Source: Aquanectria penicillioides (taxonomy: Eukaryota > Ascomycota > Sordariomycetes > Hypocreales > Nectriaceae). From it: DNA of 64,000 nt. Under the pieces are notes generated by a model. That model saw only the letters and a list, made by a program, of their open reading frames with translations. It did not search any database and was not told the origin of the DNA. A program made the translations under genes and the position numbers. Shown here in pieces: positions 39,001-53,008 of this stretch; the stretch's first letter is position 1, and each line of letters starts with the position of its first letter. The DNA is taken from positions 1,984,001 to 2,048,000 of the forward strand of contig PYIU01000003.1 of NCBI GenBank assembly GCA_003415625.1, read 5' to 3'.

Positions 39001-41683
39001 AAAATAGCATTATTCCTTTAATTAAACTTTATTATAGCCTTTAATTTAATTAACTATAAAAGGCTTATTGCTATTCTTTATAATTAAGGCTATTTATAAT
39101 AGTTATTAGTTTAGCTTTTTAACTATTTATTTAAGCATTTAATATACCTTTAATTTAATAGTAAGTCCTTTAAACTCTATAGTATTAAAGCTAAAATCCT
39201 ATAGGGATTGCTATTCTTTTTTATTCTCTTTATTTTATTTATATTAAAGCTTTATATAGTATTTAATAAAATCCTTAAAATTATAATAATTAAATTTATT
39301 AATAATATAAATATATTTATATTTAAAAAAGATATAATAAAGATTTAAGTCTAACTTAAAACTATATAAATAGTATATATATTTTAAGCCTTTATTAATA
39401 GTATAACCTTTAAATCTATTAAGGCCTAACTCCTTTATTTTTTTTATTAATACTAAAAGCATTAAATTTAATTAATTTTTATTTATAATATAATTTAACT
39501 ATAGGAATTATATTTTTCCTTAAATTATAGCTATATAAAAAACTACTTTAAGGCCTATATATCTTTAAGCTTAAAGGAAAACTTAAGTACTAAAAGCAAG
39601 CCTTTATTGCTTTTATAGTAAGTATATAAGGAGTAAACCTTAAGGCTGCCTATATAATATATATATATATAATTAAATCTATAATTGCTTATAGTATTAA
39701 TATATACTATTCCTTAATAAAAAGGGGCAATAATTTAAAAGGAATTGCTAAAGCCCTATTAATTAAATAGACTTAAGCCCTTTATACTATTAAAAAAGGC
39801 TATAAAGCTACTTTAATTAAACTGCTAGAAAGTAAGCTTAAAATCCCTTTATTAAATATATACCTTAATAAATAATTTATTTAATTTTAAGGCTAGCTTT
39901 AAACTTAAGGCATTAAAAGATTTATTTTCTTTATAATTATATTAATAATATATTAAATCTATTATTACTATTATAATAGCCTTTAGTATAAATTAATATA
40001 GAAATATAAAGAATGGCTTATTAATTAACTTTTTAATAAAGAATATAAAAAAGACTAAAAGTTAATTAAAAACTAAATATTAGCTAATTAAAGGCATTAA
40101 TAGAAATAAGCTAAATATAAATTTTATAAATAGTGCATTAATAATAAAATAAAGGCAGCTAAAATCTTTTTATTTTATATAAAAAAGAAAACAATCTATT
40201 TATATAAAGGACTTAAGAAGTATAAAAGCTTTTTACTTATTTAAATGCAAATAGAATGCATTAAACTTTAGAGTTTCCTTTTCTAAAGAAAGGTCCTTAA
40301 GGTAAGTATGCCTTAATGCTAATGCAAAAATACTATTAAAACAATTAGCTATATTATATTATACTGCCTGCTTTATTTAAGCTAAAGGGAAACTTTATTT
40401 AATTTATTCTATAACCTCTTTAAGCTTAAGTAATATCTATTTAAAGCCTAAATTATATATTGCTTTATTAAATAGCTAGCCTATTTATATATTATACTAT
40501 ACTATAAGCTAGCTATTAAGCTATATTTAATTTAAAATATACTTACTTCTATACTATTTTTGCCTTTTAATAACTCTTTTACTTAAATGCTTTAACTCTT
40601 TTATTAAAAGGGAAATTAATATACCTAAAAAAACCCCCTTTAAAAAAGGGAAAAAATTAGCCTACTATATAAATAATACATTAAAGCCTGCCCCCTTTAA
40701 TAATTAAGTCTTTACTTTAGCCCTATTTAAACTTTATTTCTATTTATTATTATATTTAATTTATATTTATCTATTCTAGCAATACTATTTACTTTAAGTC
40801 TATATTCTCCTTAAGAGATATAAGATCTATTTTATTCTCTTTACTATTTTTTTTTATTTTTTTTTTACTATTTTCCCTTTTATTTTCTTTATTCTTAAGC
40901 CCTTTTTACTTTAATCCCCCTTTAGCTTTACTTAAGCTTAAGCTATTACTTAAAAAGTTATATTAAATTTTAGTCTTTACTATTAATATTAATTAATATA
41001 AATCTATATTAAGACTAATACTATTTATTACTACTATTACTTTTAGGCACTATTTATTTTTAAGTAGCTTTAGCCTTTTTAATTAAAAAAGGCAATATAG
41101 CTATTAAGCTTTTAAAAGCTATAGCTATATAATTAACTCTATTAATTAGCTTATAGAGCTAATTAGCATTAAAATCTATAGTTAAGACTATAGGTATAGC
41201 TTAAAAGTATATTTAAATTGCCTTTCTTTTAGCTTAAATAGCCTTAGCCTTTAATTATTAAAGCTCTTTCTTTTATAATCTATATTAATATTATATCTAT
41301 AATAAAACTAAATTAAGCTATATTTACTATAGCTATTCCCTTTTATAAAGCTACTATTAATATATAGGCATTAGCCTCTATTAAGTATAGCAATAGCTTA
41401 TATAGCTTATATATATAGATATAAGCTATATAGCCGCTAGCCTTAATATTTATTAATAGTTAGTTTTTTATAGCTATAAGAGATAGAAACTATATATTAG
41501 CTTAATCCTAATATAAACTATTTTTTTTATCTTTTACTATTTATATAATGCATATAGAATAGGGCAGATCCTATACTGCCCTTAAAGTTAGTATAATACC
41601 CTTTACTTTAATGCAGCTAGCTTAGTGTTTTAATATCTATTAATATTAGTAAGAATGCTATTTATAGCTATATTAAATATATA

Positions 41684-41684
41684 C

Positions 41685-41722
<38 letters not shown>
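41684..41722. repeat. (ATT)n microsatellite in LINE copy B
   Basis: Shorter allele of the tract at 30816-30871, at the equivalent place in the element. Confidence 0.85.
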
Positions 41723-41724
<2 letters not shown>

Positions 41725-42262
41725 GTTATTATTCTTAGCTATATATAATTAGCATAAAGTAGTAATAAAAATAGTAATTAATGCTTATATAAGTTAAGTA
41801 TTTTATATAAATAATGCATTAATAAAGTATATACTTAAAGGCAATAGAAAGCTTTTATAAAAGTATATAAAGAAAGAAGAAAAGGAAAGAAATTAAATGT
41901 ATTTATAAAAATTAAAAAATAATAATAATAATACTTAAATAGCTAATAGCTAGCTAGCTATTAGCTAATAGCGCTAAAATAGTGCCTTACTCCCTATAAT
42001 AGGCCTATAGTATAGGCAATTTAGGCCTATTATAGGCCTTACTTTTACTTTATTTATTAACCCTATAATTAAGTAAATAGAATATTTTAGTAATAGCATT
42101 AAATTAACTTTTAATTTAATACTTCTCTATAGAGGACTTGCATTAGGTTTAATATTATATTAAATAAAGGTTTTTATTCTATTAATATAGTTTTTTCCTT
42201 TATTTATATAGTATAAAAGCAGTATTTACTTTATAGGTCTATAGAGTATTAATAAATAAATA

Positions 42263-42276
42263 AATAGATTTTTATA
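42263..42276. repeat. Target-site duplication, right of LINE copy B
   Basis: AATAGATTTTTATA directly after the (TAAA)n tail, matching 34615-34628. Confidence 0.75.
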
Positions 42277-43060
42277 AAAGTTAAATTATTTTATTTTTTT
42301 TAATAAAGAAATCTTTTAATAATTTATTAAAATTATTTTCTTTTTTTATTAGTATATATTTATTATTTAATAATTCTTAATATCTTTAATAGAATTCTTT
42401 ATTATTATAATATAGCTAAACCTTTAAGAGATTAGCTTTACTATTTAAGGCTCCCTTTTAATATTAATATTAATTAAATCTTTATAAAAATAATTAATTT
42501 TTACTATTTTACTTTTAAGTAAGTATATATATATTACAATTATTATATTTTATTATTTATATAATTAATTATTTTATTAAAGTTTTATCTTTTATTAATT
42601 TATTTTAGGCTTCTTTAGGGTTAAGTTTCTATATTAAGTTTCTTAATTATTAAAGTGCTTTAAAAGTATAATTTAATACTATTTATTAAAATAATTTCCT
42701 TTACTTTAGTATCTTTAATATACTTTTTTATCTTTAATTATATTATTAAATCTATTGCTTTTATTAGCAATAAATGCCTTTTTTATTTATTTTAGTAATA
42801 CTCTATAGGTCTTACAATAAATAGTGCTTCTATACTATTTTTAATAAAGAAAAAACTATATATATAAAATATTAAATAAAAACCCTTATATCCCTTACTT
42901 ATTAGCCCCTTATTTATCTCTATAGATTAGAATTAATTAAATACTAATTATACCTTTTATAGTTTAGTATATATTAACTACCTTTTCTCCTGCTTTTGCT
43001 TATAATAACTATACTATTAATTGGCCCTATAGGAATAGTATATTATTGTACCTAGAATTT
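42277..43060. other. RIP-degraded AT-rich DNA
   Basis: No open frame or recognisable domain. RIP load falls towards the right end, where the tRNA-like island begins. Confidence 0.7.
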
Positions 43061-43299
43061 ATAGCTAGAGAGACTGCTAAGGATCTTGCGCTTTAGTTGC
43101 GGCCTAGGTTTATTTAAGAGCCATATGGCTAGGCTCTTATAGGCCCCGCCCAAACCTATAGCCTCACTATTGCAGGTCGGGCTCGCCGGGATAACGCTCC
43201 GGAAGCGGCCGAGTTTTTCGCTACCAGCCGTGGGCTAGGCTGCTTTTAAGTTCCCCTTGCCCTGCCCGGGTGGACTAATCCCAAGCAGGTAAAAAGAGG
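43061..43299 (-). repeat. GC-rich body joined to tRNA-like head (SINE-like)
   Basis: About 240 bp of GC-rich, unmutated-looking sequence (for example GGGCTCGCCGGG and GGAAGCGGCCGAG) lies directly downstream of the tRNA-like sequence on the minus strand. A tRNA head plus unrelated body is the layout of a SINE. Against this, a Pol III terminator separates the two parts and no second copy is seen in the window. Confidence 0.4.
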
Positions 43300-43373
43300 T
43301 GCCCCAGTGGGATTCGAACCCACTCCCTTTATGTTGAGGGCTTTTAGGCGGTAACCACTTTACTATAGGGGGA
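43300..43373 (-). tRNA. tRNA gene or tRNA-derived sequence, isotype unclear
   Basis: A 74-nt minus-strand sequence with tRNA landmarks: an acceptor strand TCCCCCT opposite TGGGGCA (two mismatches), a D-arm/A-box region TATAGTAAAGTGGTTA, a CCCT..AGGG anticodon-like stem, and a perfect T arm GTGGG-TTCGAAT-CCCAC with box B. A T5 Pol III terminator follows within about 6 nt. The anticodon loop is abnormal (CAACATA-like, without U33), so no isotype can be given, and acceptor mismatches argue against a functional tRNA. A tRNA pseudogene or the head of a SINE is more likely. Confidence 0.5.
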
Positions 43374-43380
43374 ATGCCTT

Positions 43381-45592
43381 CTTTATATTAAGTTTATTAA
43401 CCCCTTAAAGTATAGCTTAAAGCTTATTTTTAAGCTAATATTGCTTTTTATTAATTGCCCTTAAAAATAAGAATTTTATATTTTATACTATTAGTATTAA
43501 ATAAAGCACTTTTAGCTTTAGATCTAGCTTTATATAGACTATAAAAAGAAGCTAAATATTAGCTATATAGCTAAAAGCCTACTCTTTTATAAAGACTTTT
43601 ATAGTAAATATTTATATAGAAATATCTTTTATAATATTTATTTTAGTATATTTAGCTAATTTTAGCTACTTTATTATATTATTTAGCTTTATTTTAAATT
43701 TTTTATAAAGATATATATATAGTATATTAATTAATTATTTTTATAGCTTTTCCCTTTTATTTTAGTTTAATTAATAGTAATATTAAATAAATATAAATCT
43801 ATAAAATAAACTCTATAAATTTATATAAATATATTTTTAAATATTAGAATTAGTATTTATTTAATAAAATTTAAATATATTAATTTATAATTTAATATTA
43901 CTAAAAATAATCTATTTTCTATTATAAAATATATTTTTATTGCTAATATTCCCTTTTTTTATATTAAGCTAAAAGAGGCCTATATCTTAAAGTTAAATAT
44001 TATTTTTATAAAACTTTAATATAAAAATTAATACTTAATTAAGCGCTTTTATATTCTATTAAAGCAATTTTAATATTATTAATCTTAAAGGTAATTAATA
44101 TAAAAAACTATTTATATAGCTTAATATACCTTTATTTTTATGCCTTAAGTATTATAAGTTATAAGGCTAACTTTAATTATAAATCCTTAATTTCTAACTT
44201 TATTTAATTAATAAAGGCTTTTTAATAGGCAAAACTAAAGGCCTAATATAGTAATTTTAAACTATTATTAAGGTGCTTACTTTTAGTAGCTAAACTTAAG
44301 CCTAAAATATAAGATTTATTAAAGCAATAATAACTTTCTATATAAATAGCATTTAATTTAATAGTTTTATTTTTTTTAATTGCTAATAGATTATTTATAC
44401 TATTATTACTAAAGGGTTAAGTTTTATACTTTACTTAATAGTATTAAAAGATTTTAATAATTCCTTTAAACTAAAGGTTTTTTAATTGCTAATAAGATTT
44501 ATCCCTATTAATATTAAATTTAATAAAATTAAGGTTAATATTTAGCCTTTATTTAATAAACCCTTTAATTCTTTAGGGTCTATTAAATCCCCCTTTCTTT
44601 ATTAAAATAGATCTTATAGTAGTCTTTATAGAAATAGTAAATTATTTATTAATTCTTTCCCTTTTTTTATTAAAAGTCTTTAATTAAAGGTATTAAAGGT
44701 TATTGCCTTTTTTTTAATAGATCCTTTTTAATTAACTATAGATTTTTAATTATAATTAAAGTCCTTTAAGAAGCTTAAGTATTATACCTTTAAGTACTCT
44801 TTTAGTATTAATTTTATTATTTTAGTATTTAAAATAATACTTTTAACTATTTTTTAAGTAAATATAACTATATATTAATTAATAATATTTTAATAAATAA
44901 AAAAAGCTTCTTTTTAAGGCTAATTAATATTTTATAGTTTACTATTATTATTATATATTTAATAAAATAAATCCTTTAATTTATTAAAAATAAAAGAATT
45001 TACTAAAATAACTCTTTTTATAGTATAAATTAGATTTTATAGTAAAAAGGTCTAAAACCTTTAGATTATAACTAAATCTACTAATTATAGCTTATTAATT
45101 GCAGTTTAATTTTAAAAGAAAAAGAATTTCTTTTTAAATTAATTAATTTTATTTATTTAACTTTTACTATTAATTTTAATAGTTCTATTAATATTTTTAT
45201 TATTTCTTTATAAATTATTAACTTTTAAATAATTAATAAAGACTATAGCTATATAATAGAAAAAAGCAATTACTATTACTTATTATAGTTTATTTATTCT
45301 ATTATAAATAGTATTAAAAGTAATAATCTTAATAATAAAACTATTATATTATTTATTTTATAATTATATTAAAAAGTATATATATAAGCTTTATAGTTAT
45401 ATTAAAATTAATAGCTTAACTATAGATAATAATTAATTATATATTAAACTCTATTTAATTTATATCTTAAGACTACTATAATAATAGATCCTAAAGTATA
45501 AATATACTTATAGATTATTAACCTTTACTTAAGAGATATAAAGGCTAACTATTTAAAAGTATTATTTATTATATAATTTATATATATAATAA
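43381..45592. other. RIP-degraded AT-rich DNA
   Basis: Dense stops in all frames, few C or G outside CT/AG and GC contexts. Probably transposon remnant, but no domain could be assigned. Confidence 0.7.
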
Positions 45593-45826
45593 TAAGCCTT
45601 ACTTTTACTTTATTTATTAATTCTATAATTAAATAAATAGAATATTTTAATAATAGTATTAAATTAACTTTTAATTTAATGCTTTTTTATAGGGGACTTA
45701 TATTAAGTTTAATATTATATTAAATAAAGGTTTTTATTTTATTAATATAGTTTTTTCCTTTATTTATATAGTATAAAAGCACTATTTACTTTATAGATTT
45801 ATAAAGTATTAATAAATAAATAAATA
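45593..45826 (+). mobile_element. 5'-truncated LINE 3' end, third copy
   Basis: Matches the last about 225 bp of copies A (from about 31190) and B (from about 42040), including the (TAAA)n tail. Heavily RIP-mutated. It is severely 5' truncated, as common for LINEs. No clear target duplication was found. Confidence 0.75.
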
Positions 45827-45831
45827 TAAAT

Positions 45832-46175
45832 TTAAAATATCTTTTAAATTAAATTAAAAAATAAAATAAAATAATTTTAATAATAGCTTTATAGGCTTTT
45901 TTATTTTTATTAATTATAAAGCTTTAGCTAACTTTTATTATTTTATTTATTTTAAATATATTATTATATTAATTAATAAAAAAAAGAAAGTTATATAGGC
46001 TATTTTTTATATTATATCTTTTTAAATTAATTACTATTAAAAGGGCATTGCTATTAGCATTATGCTTTTAATATACTATTATATATAGGGGTAGTTTAGC
46101 ATAAAGAATCTATTTATTATAGTTTTAGGCATTTTTAAAATAGTTTAAAATAGCTATAAGTAAATACTAATTTAA
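45832..46175 (-). mobile_element. Inverted LINE 5' fragment
   Basis: The reverse complement matches about the first 340 nt of the LINE (34650-35005 of copy B), including CTACCCCTA and AATAAAAATAAAAAAGC. It abuts the tail of the preceding plus-strand 3' fragment within a few bases, so a LINE 3' end is joined to an inverted LINE 5' end. Confidence 0.7.
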
Positions 46176-46640
46176 ATGCAAAAGGTTATTATTAAATAAT
46201 TAATAATTAATTAATAATTTAAATATATTTTTTTATAAATAATAAAATATATAATATATTTAATTATTAATTATTAAATAGTTTATATAATTAATTAATA
46301 ATCTTAAATATATATATATATATATATATTATATTTATTTATTTTTGCTTTTCTCTTTAAAGTTAAAGAGGTTTAGCTTTCCTTTTCTTTTTAATATAGG
46401 CTAGCTGGCTGGAGGCTTGGCAAGCCTTTTTTAAGTCAGTTCTAACAACCCCCTATTTCTTATATAACTTCTTAAAGCTTTAGTGTTCTAACATACTTCC
46501 AATTTAACAATATTAAACCTAAAGGACTATATAATAGGTATATATTAAGTCTATACCTTAAATTAAGCAAATAAGCCTTATATTAATTAAAGGAAAGTTA
46601 TATAATTAGAATGTAGCTAAATCTAGTCTAGCGCAGCCTT
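46176..46640. other. AT-rich transition to gene-rich DNA
   Basis: Begins with AATT/ATTA low-complexity sequence and a (TA)n run near 46308-46330, then RIP-type sequence that fades out by about 46630. A TGTTAGAAC-like end on the minus strand near 46484-46492, and again near 46440-46447, could be a fragment of an LTR, but I cannot support it further. Confidence 0.5.
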
Positions 46641-46824
46641 ACCCCTCCTTTAAAGCCTCAAGCGGAAATAGGAGAGGGAGGGCAACAAGAAGAAGACAGA
46701 ACAAGTTCGGTTCAACAGCAGACTTCTAGGGTCCCACTCTATAACATATTCTTTGTCTCTTCATCACCGCCTTCCCTAGATCACTCCATATCTATGATTC
46801 CGGATTCCTGGAAACTGGTCCGCA

Positions 46825-48455
46825 ATGCGTGAAATTATTACCCTTCAGCTAGGCCAGCTCAGTAATTATGCCGCGACACACTTTTGGAATGCACAAGTCA
46901 ACACTTCCCAACCCGCCCAATAGCACTTGTTTGCTGACCATACCTAGGAATCATATTTCACATACACCGCAGAGGAGCAAACTCTTGTCGACCATAATGT
47001 CCACTGGCGTCCCGGAATCGGCGCCGACGGAGCCGAAACGTTCTTGCCACGGACAGTTATCTATGATCTCAAAGGCGGTTTCGGTTCCATGCGCAAAATT
47101 AATGCCCTCTATGAGCCCGAGTCTGAAGCTACCACGGATGCTCTCTGGTAAGCCCCCAATCCCCCAAAGCCGCCTCATCCAAGTCTCACCCCCCCTCAAG
47201 GTCAGGGCCATCTGCTATTCACAAGCAACAGACAATCGAGACCAGTGCCTTCCAGCAAAGTCTAGACTCTGGTGCTCAAGCCCCAAAGCTTACGACGTCA
47301 AACGTGCGCTATTGGTCTGACTTTTCACGAGTCTTCTTCCACCCTCGGTCCCTGGCCCAACTTTATGATTTCGAGCTTAATTCTACCACCATGCCTTTTG
47401 AACGTCATGCAATGGGTTCTGAGCTTTTCAATACTCTTGATAAAGAACATGAGCTTGTGGATCGTGACTGGCGCCCCTTCGCCGAAGAATGCGATCACAT
47501 GCAAGGAATCCAGGTATTTACTTCCGTAGACGATGCTTGGGGAGGCTTTGCATCCTCTTATATTGAATCTCTGCGCGATGAGTATCCTAAGACATGCATC
47601 TGGGTTTGGGGTCTTCAGAGCCCCATGCTTGATATCCCTCGAGTAAAGCGCCAGCTTCGTCTTGTCAACGTTGCTCATAGCATCGATCAACTCTGCGCCC
47701 AGGCCTCAACATTTGTCCCACTGGCCCTGCCTGAGACAGATCTACCCCAGGGCCTTTTGATAGACAGGCGGTCACCATGGCATTTATCCGCCGCCATGGC
47801 TGCTGCGATTGAAACCGCGACCCTGCCATCACGGCTCACGCCGAGCAGAACTGGCCCGCCGAGCTCACTGGACTACTTGGCGGAGTGCCTGAACCCCACT
47901 GGAAACCGATCTCTCGCGAGTATGCAGCTCTCCGTACCATCAAGTTCCAATGGCCCATATGACAGCCGTGTCGAAATGGGGTTATTCCAAATAAGCCGTG
48001 GGCATTGGCTGTCTAAAGACCGTCATACCCGAATATTTGGACAGGTTCTATCTGGCCGCCCTCTTGATTTCCAAGAAGTTGTATCAAGCACACATGACCG
48101 GCCCCAAATTGGTAATCCCGTAATTCGCAAGTATGACCACCCACCTCTCCAGGCAGCCCTTTGACTAGCCCTTTCGTGCTAACTGATTAGATATGAGACA
48201 TCTCTTAAATTCCCACTCCTTGATAGTTACCCATCTATCTTTCCTCGGGCTACTGATCAAGTAGATATGGGACTACAGACAGATTTATCAACAAATACAT
48301 CAATAGCCCCATGGATCAAGGAGCTGCGATCCGAAGTTACCCGGCTCGTCGAACTCGAGGACCGCGAGGGCCTCAGTAATGGCTTAGCTGAGATTGCTGA
48401 TGCATATCGTGAGGATTGGTCTAGCGGCAGCGATGACGACGACGACGATTTATGA
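46825..48455 (+). CDS. DML1: Dml1/Misato family protein
   Basis: Protein of the Dml1/Misato family, a tubulin/FtsZ-related cytosolic protein implicated in mitochondrial DNA inheritance and organelle partitioning (family knowledge). Four exons: 46825-46896, 46948-47147, 47201-48130 and 48191-48455, with GT-AG introns of 51, 53 and 60 bp and CTGAC/CTAAC branch sites. They join into 488 codons without a stop. The start [15 protein letters not shown] is the conserved Misato tubulin segment, followed by [19 protein letters not shown] (residues about 40-60). Exon 3 carries the DML1 tubulin-like region ([32 protein letters not shown]). The C-terminus is the usual acidic tail ([10 protein letters not shown]). 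Apparently intact. The ATG is only about 190 bp from RIP-mutated DNA. It converges with PAP1. Confidence 0.95.
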
Positions 48456-49262
48456 GCCAGTAGCACAACTTACAATGGGGGCATAAAGTCTCAAATGCGC
48501 GAGTTTTAGCACTCACTCCTCACTCACACGGATTGGATTCATCTCTATTGGACTTTGATTAGGAACGACACACATGCCCCGGTTTGACGCGGCTGATATT
48601 CTCCTAAATTTTGATTTGTATTGATCTAGTAACGCCGTCATCCTAAGTACAAACACACTGCAGGAATGTGTAGATCTAGGACACCGACCCAAGGGTCGTC
48701 TGTGGCCTGTGTGTGGCATCTGAGAAGTATTTCCCAGGAAGCGAGGCCACGTTGGACCGCTGACTTTCCCGCACAATATATGTGCGTTTGCTGCGCTTAT
48801 TAAGGGTATTCAATGAGTTGATGATTGATGGCAAGTTGGTGACAGGATCGAAATCTGCAAGTGCGAGAGCATCTCTGCGTCCTGAATGCAACTGGTCAGA
48901 CCAGTATTGGGAATAAGAAAAAGAAAAAGAAATAGAAAACTTTTGTGCATGTCAGTTAGATCTTTGCGTTGTCCATGTGTCCCCTATCTCCCTTTTCGTT
49001 CTTCCTTTTGTCCTTCCTTCTTTCTTTTCCAGGAGATGAAAGGAGAGGAGAGGAGGGGGAGGGGGAGGGAGAGAAGGGGGAGGGAGAGAGAGAGATAGAG
49101 AGAGAGAGAGAAGGGGCTTGAACCATTGTACGAGGACCACCCTCCGTCAAGGGTTGTTCAAGTTGGAAGCAATTGCTACGCGGCCCAGTTGTAGGTGAGC
49201 CAAACACTTTTTGTGTCAACATCCTTTTCCGGAGATGCCCTGAGAATGTGAGGTAGTAATAC
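48456..49262. other. Convergent intergenic region with purine tract
   Basis: The 3' flanks of DML1 and PAP1 meet here. At 49031-49116 the plus strand is almost pure purine (GGAGA and GA repeats), preceded by a pyrimidine-rich stretch (48990-49030). Open frames in this area are low-complexity artefacts. No gene seen. Confidence 0.8.
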
Positions 49263-51345
<2,083 letters not shown>

Positions 51346-53008
51346 GGTTTCAGTTCTGGACGAGGTCGCGTCGAGGCTAGGGCGTCGTCGGAGAAGGACA
51401 CAGGTGGCGACGATGCCAATGAGGGACGAGGTAGGGGGGGGAGCAGGGTAAGAATGATCGACCGCCAAGAGGGAGCTGGAGTTGCAATATGTTAGCGGCG
51501 CCGGCGACGTTCCTTGACCCCTTTGTCGCAGCTGGACGATAGCCAGTCAACGGCCACGGAGGGCACGACACGAGAGCCGTTGATGGTCAGTGGCACACAA
51601 GACCTGGTATGGGGATTGAAGGATATGAGAGGCAGATGAAAGGAGCCAAGGTATGGTCGAGAAAGGATGTGGGTTCGACGGCGAAGGCCTGGAGGAATCG
51701 TTCCCAGGTCGGCTTTGCGTGTCTCTCTTTGACTACGGCACGGGGGGTCTGGTGAGGGAGTGGAGGCTGGCCAGGCGCGCGGCAAAATGTCAATCGTGGG
51801 GCCTGAGGCAACAGAACCTTGGTCCTTGTGTCGGCTGAAAAAACAAACCCCCCCCCAAGAAATAGTCAATGCTTGGGCTTGATGTGGTACGTTAAGTAGG
51901 TGCGTAGGAATACGAATACACGTGTGGGGATTTGCGTGTGTATCTTCGTGCTAATGCGGTTTTCGTTGAAGGATGGATTTTGGTCGTAGTGACGAGAACG
52001 AAGGGACCTAAGAAATCACATTTACTGCTGTCTGCACAGCAGGTGACAGGGGGTGGGGGCGATAACCAGGCGTACCCACGCGTCTCTCACAAGCTAGAGA
52101 GTCAAGTACCTACCTCCTACACATGTTCAGTCTGTCAATCAGTCAACTAGTGATGTAGTAGTCAGGCAGTTGTCCAGCGAGTGGGTACTGAACTGCACCC
52201 CTAGAATCTTTGGCATGTGCCTGGGCACCTAGGTACTTTGGGAGACACGGAACACATGCCTAAGTGCCCCATAAAAAGGTAGTTCGGGTCCGTTTACTGG
52301 AAGCTAACTGGAACATGCAGCGCTTTAGCCCCCGCCGGTCACCCCCTTGCCGTAGTTGTTCGTAATGCATTTATTGTTGGTGGTGTGCTCTGCGTACCTT
52401 GCTCTGTGTGTTGGCTGTGAGGCTAAGGACCGAATCAATTCAAGCGAATCTATGCGTCTGGCCACGTCGGGGAATTTGTACAGCATAGTAGAAGAATACA
52501 CATCCCTAAGGGAGAAATAAAAAAAGAAAAAGAGAAAACTGTCATCCCAAGCTGGCGGACGGGGCGGACGGATGCAAGGACACGAGGGCGAAGACTACAT
52601 ACCTAGACACAAGGGGTTCCTAACCCAAACTTACAGCACCATTTTTTCGCATGTTCGGCAGCATGTGGGCCAATGTCGCGGAAGCGGGCGAGGCGATGCT
52701 ATATGCACAAATCGGGGCGGCCCCCCCTCCCCGTTCCACAGCCAGAGCCTAGCCCACGGCCCTGCCACTTAATGACACTACCTACATAGGTCAGACGCGA
52801 ACGCGATACGAACCTTAAAAAGGTATTTGTTGGATAATCGAGTCGACAACTACGAACGGTCGACGACGCATCCTCACCCACAACCACAACTTGAACCCGT
52901 TATCCAGACGATTATCCTTGCGCCATTACTCAACCTTTTCAACCGCTTACTCCTTCCCCCCCTCGGCTGTCAACGCTTAGCCGCATTCACTGTTGCTGTC
53001 CGCGCGTG
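51346..53008. other. Divergent promoter region between PAP1 and forkhead gene
   Basis: A 1.66-kb intergenic stretch that must hold both promoters and 5' leaders. Visible are a C9 run at 51848-51856 and a CATAAAAAGG TATA-like site at 52269-52278. Open frames of 60-125 residues on both strands overlap each other and look non-coding. No RNA gene seen. Confidence 0.7.

Larger units (their letters stand above)
34629..42262 (+). mobile_element. Tad-like non-LTR retrotransposon, copy B
   Basis: Colinear with copy A over its whole length (about 6.6 kb without the 35115-36156 insertion), but much more heavily RIP-mutated. GCA triplets that survive in copy A are often GTA or ATA here, and CAA/CAG codons have become TAA/TAG. 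The RT active site reads FINN at 39295-39306. The minus-strand open frame at 39244-39462 is its antisense shadow. The site occupied by the gypsy element in copy A is empty near 39800. The 3' end is a (TAAA)n tail followed by the right copy of the 14-bp duplication. Inactive. Confidence 0.87.

Noticed and set aside
48886..49222. Arg/Glu- and Ser/Pro-rich open frames around the purine tract
   Set aside because: Products of a GA-repeat read in several frames on both strands.
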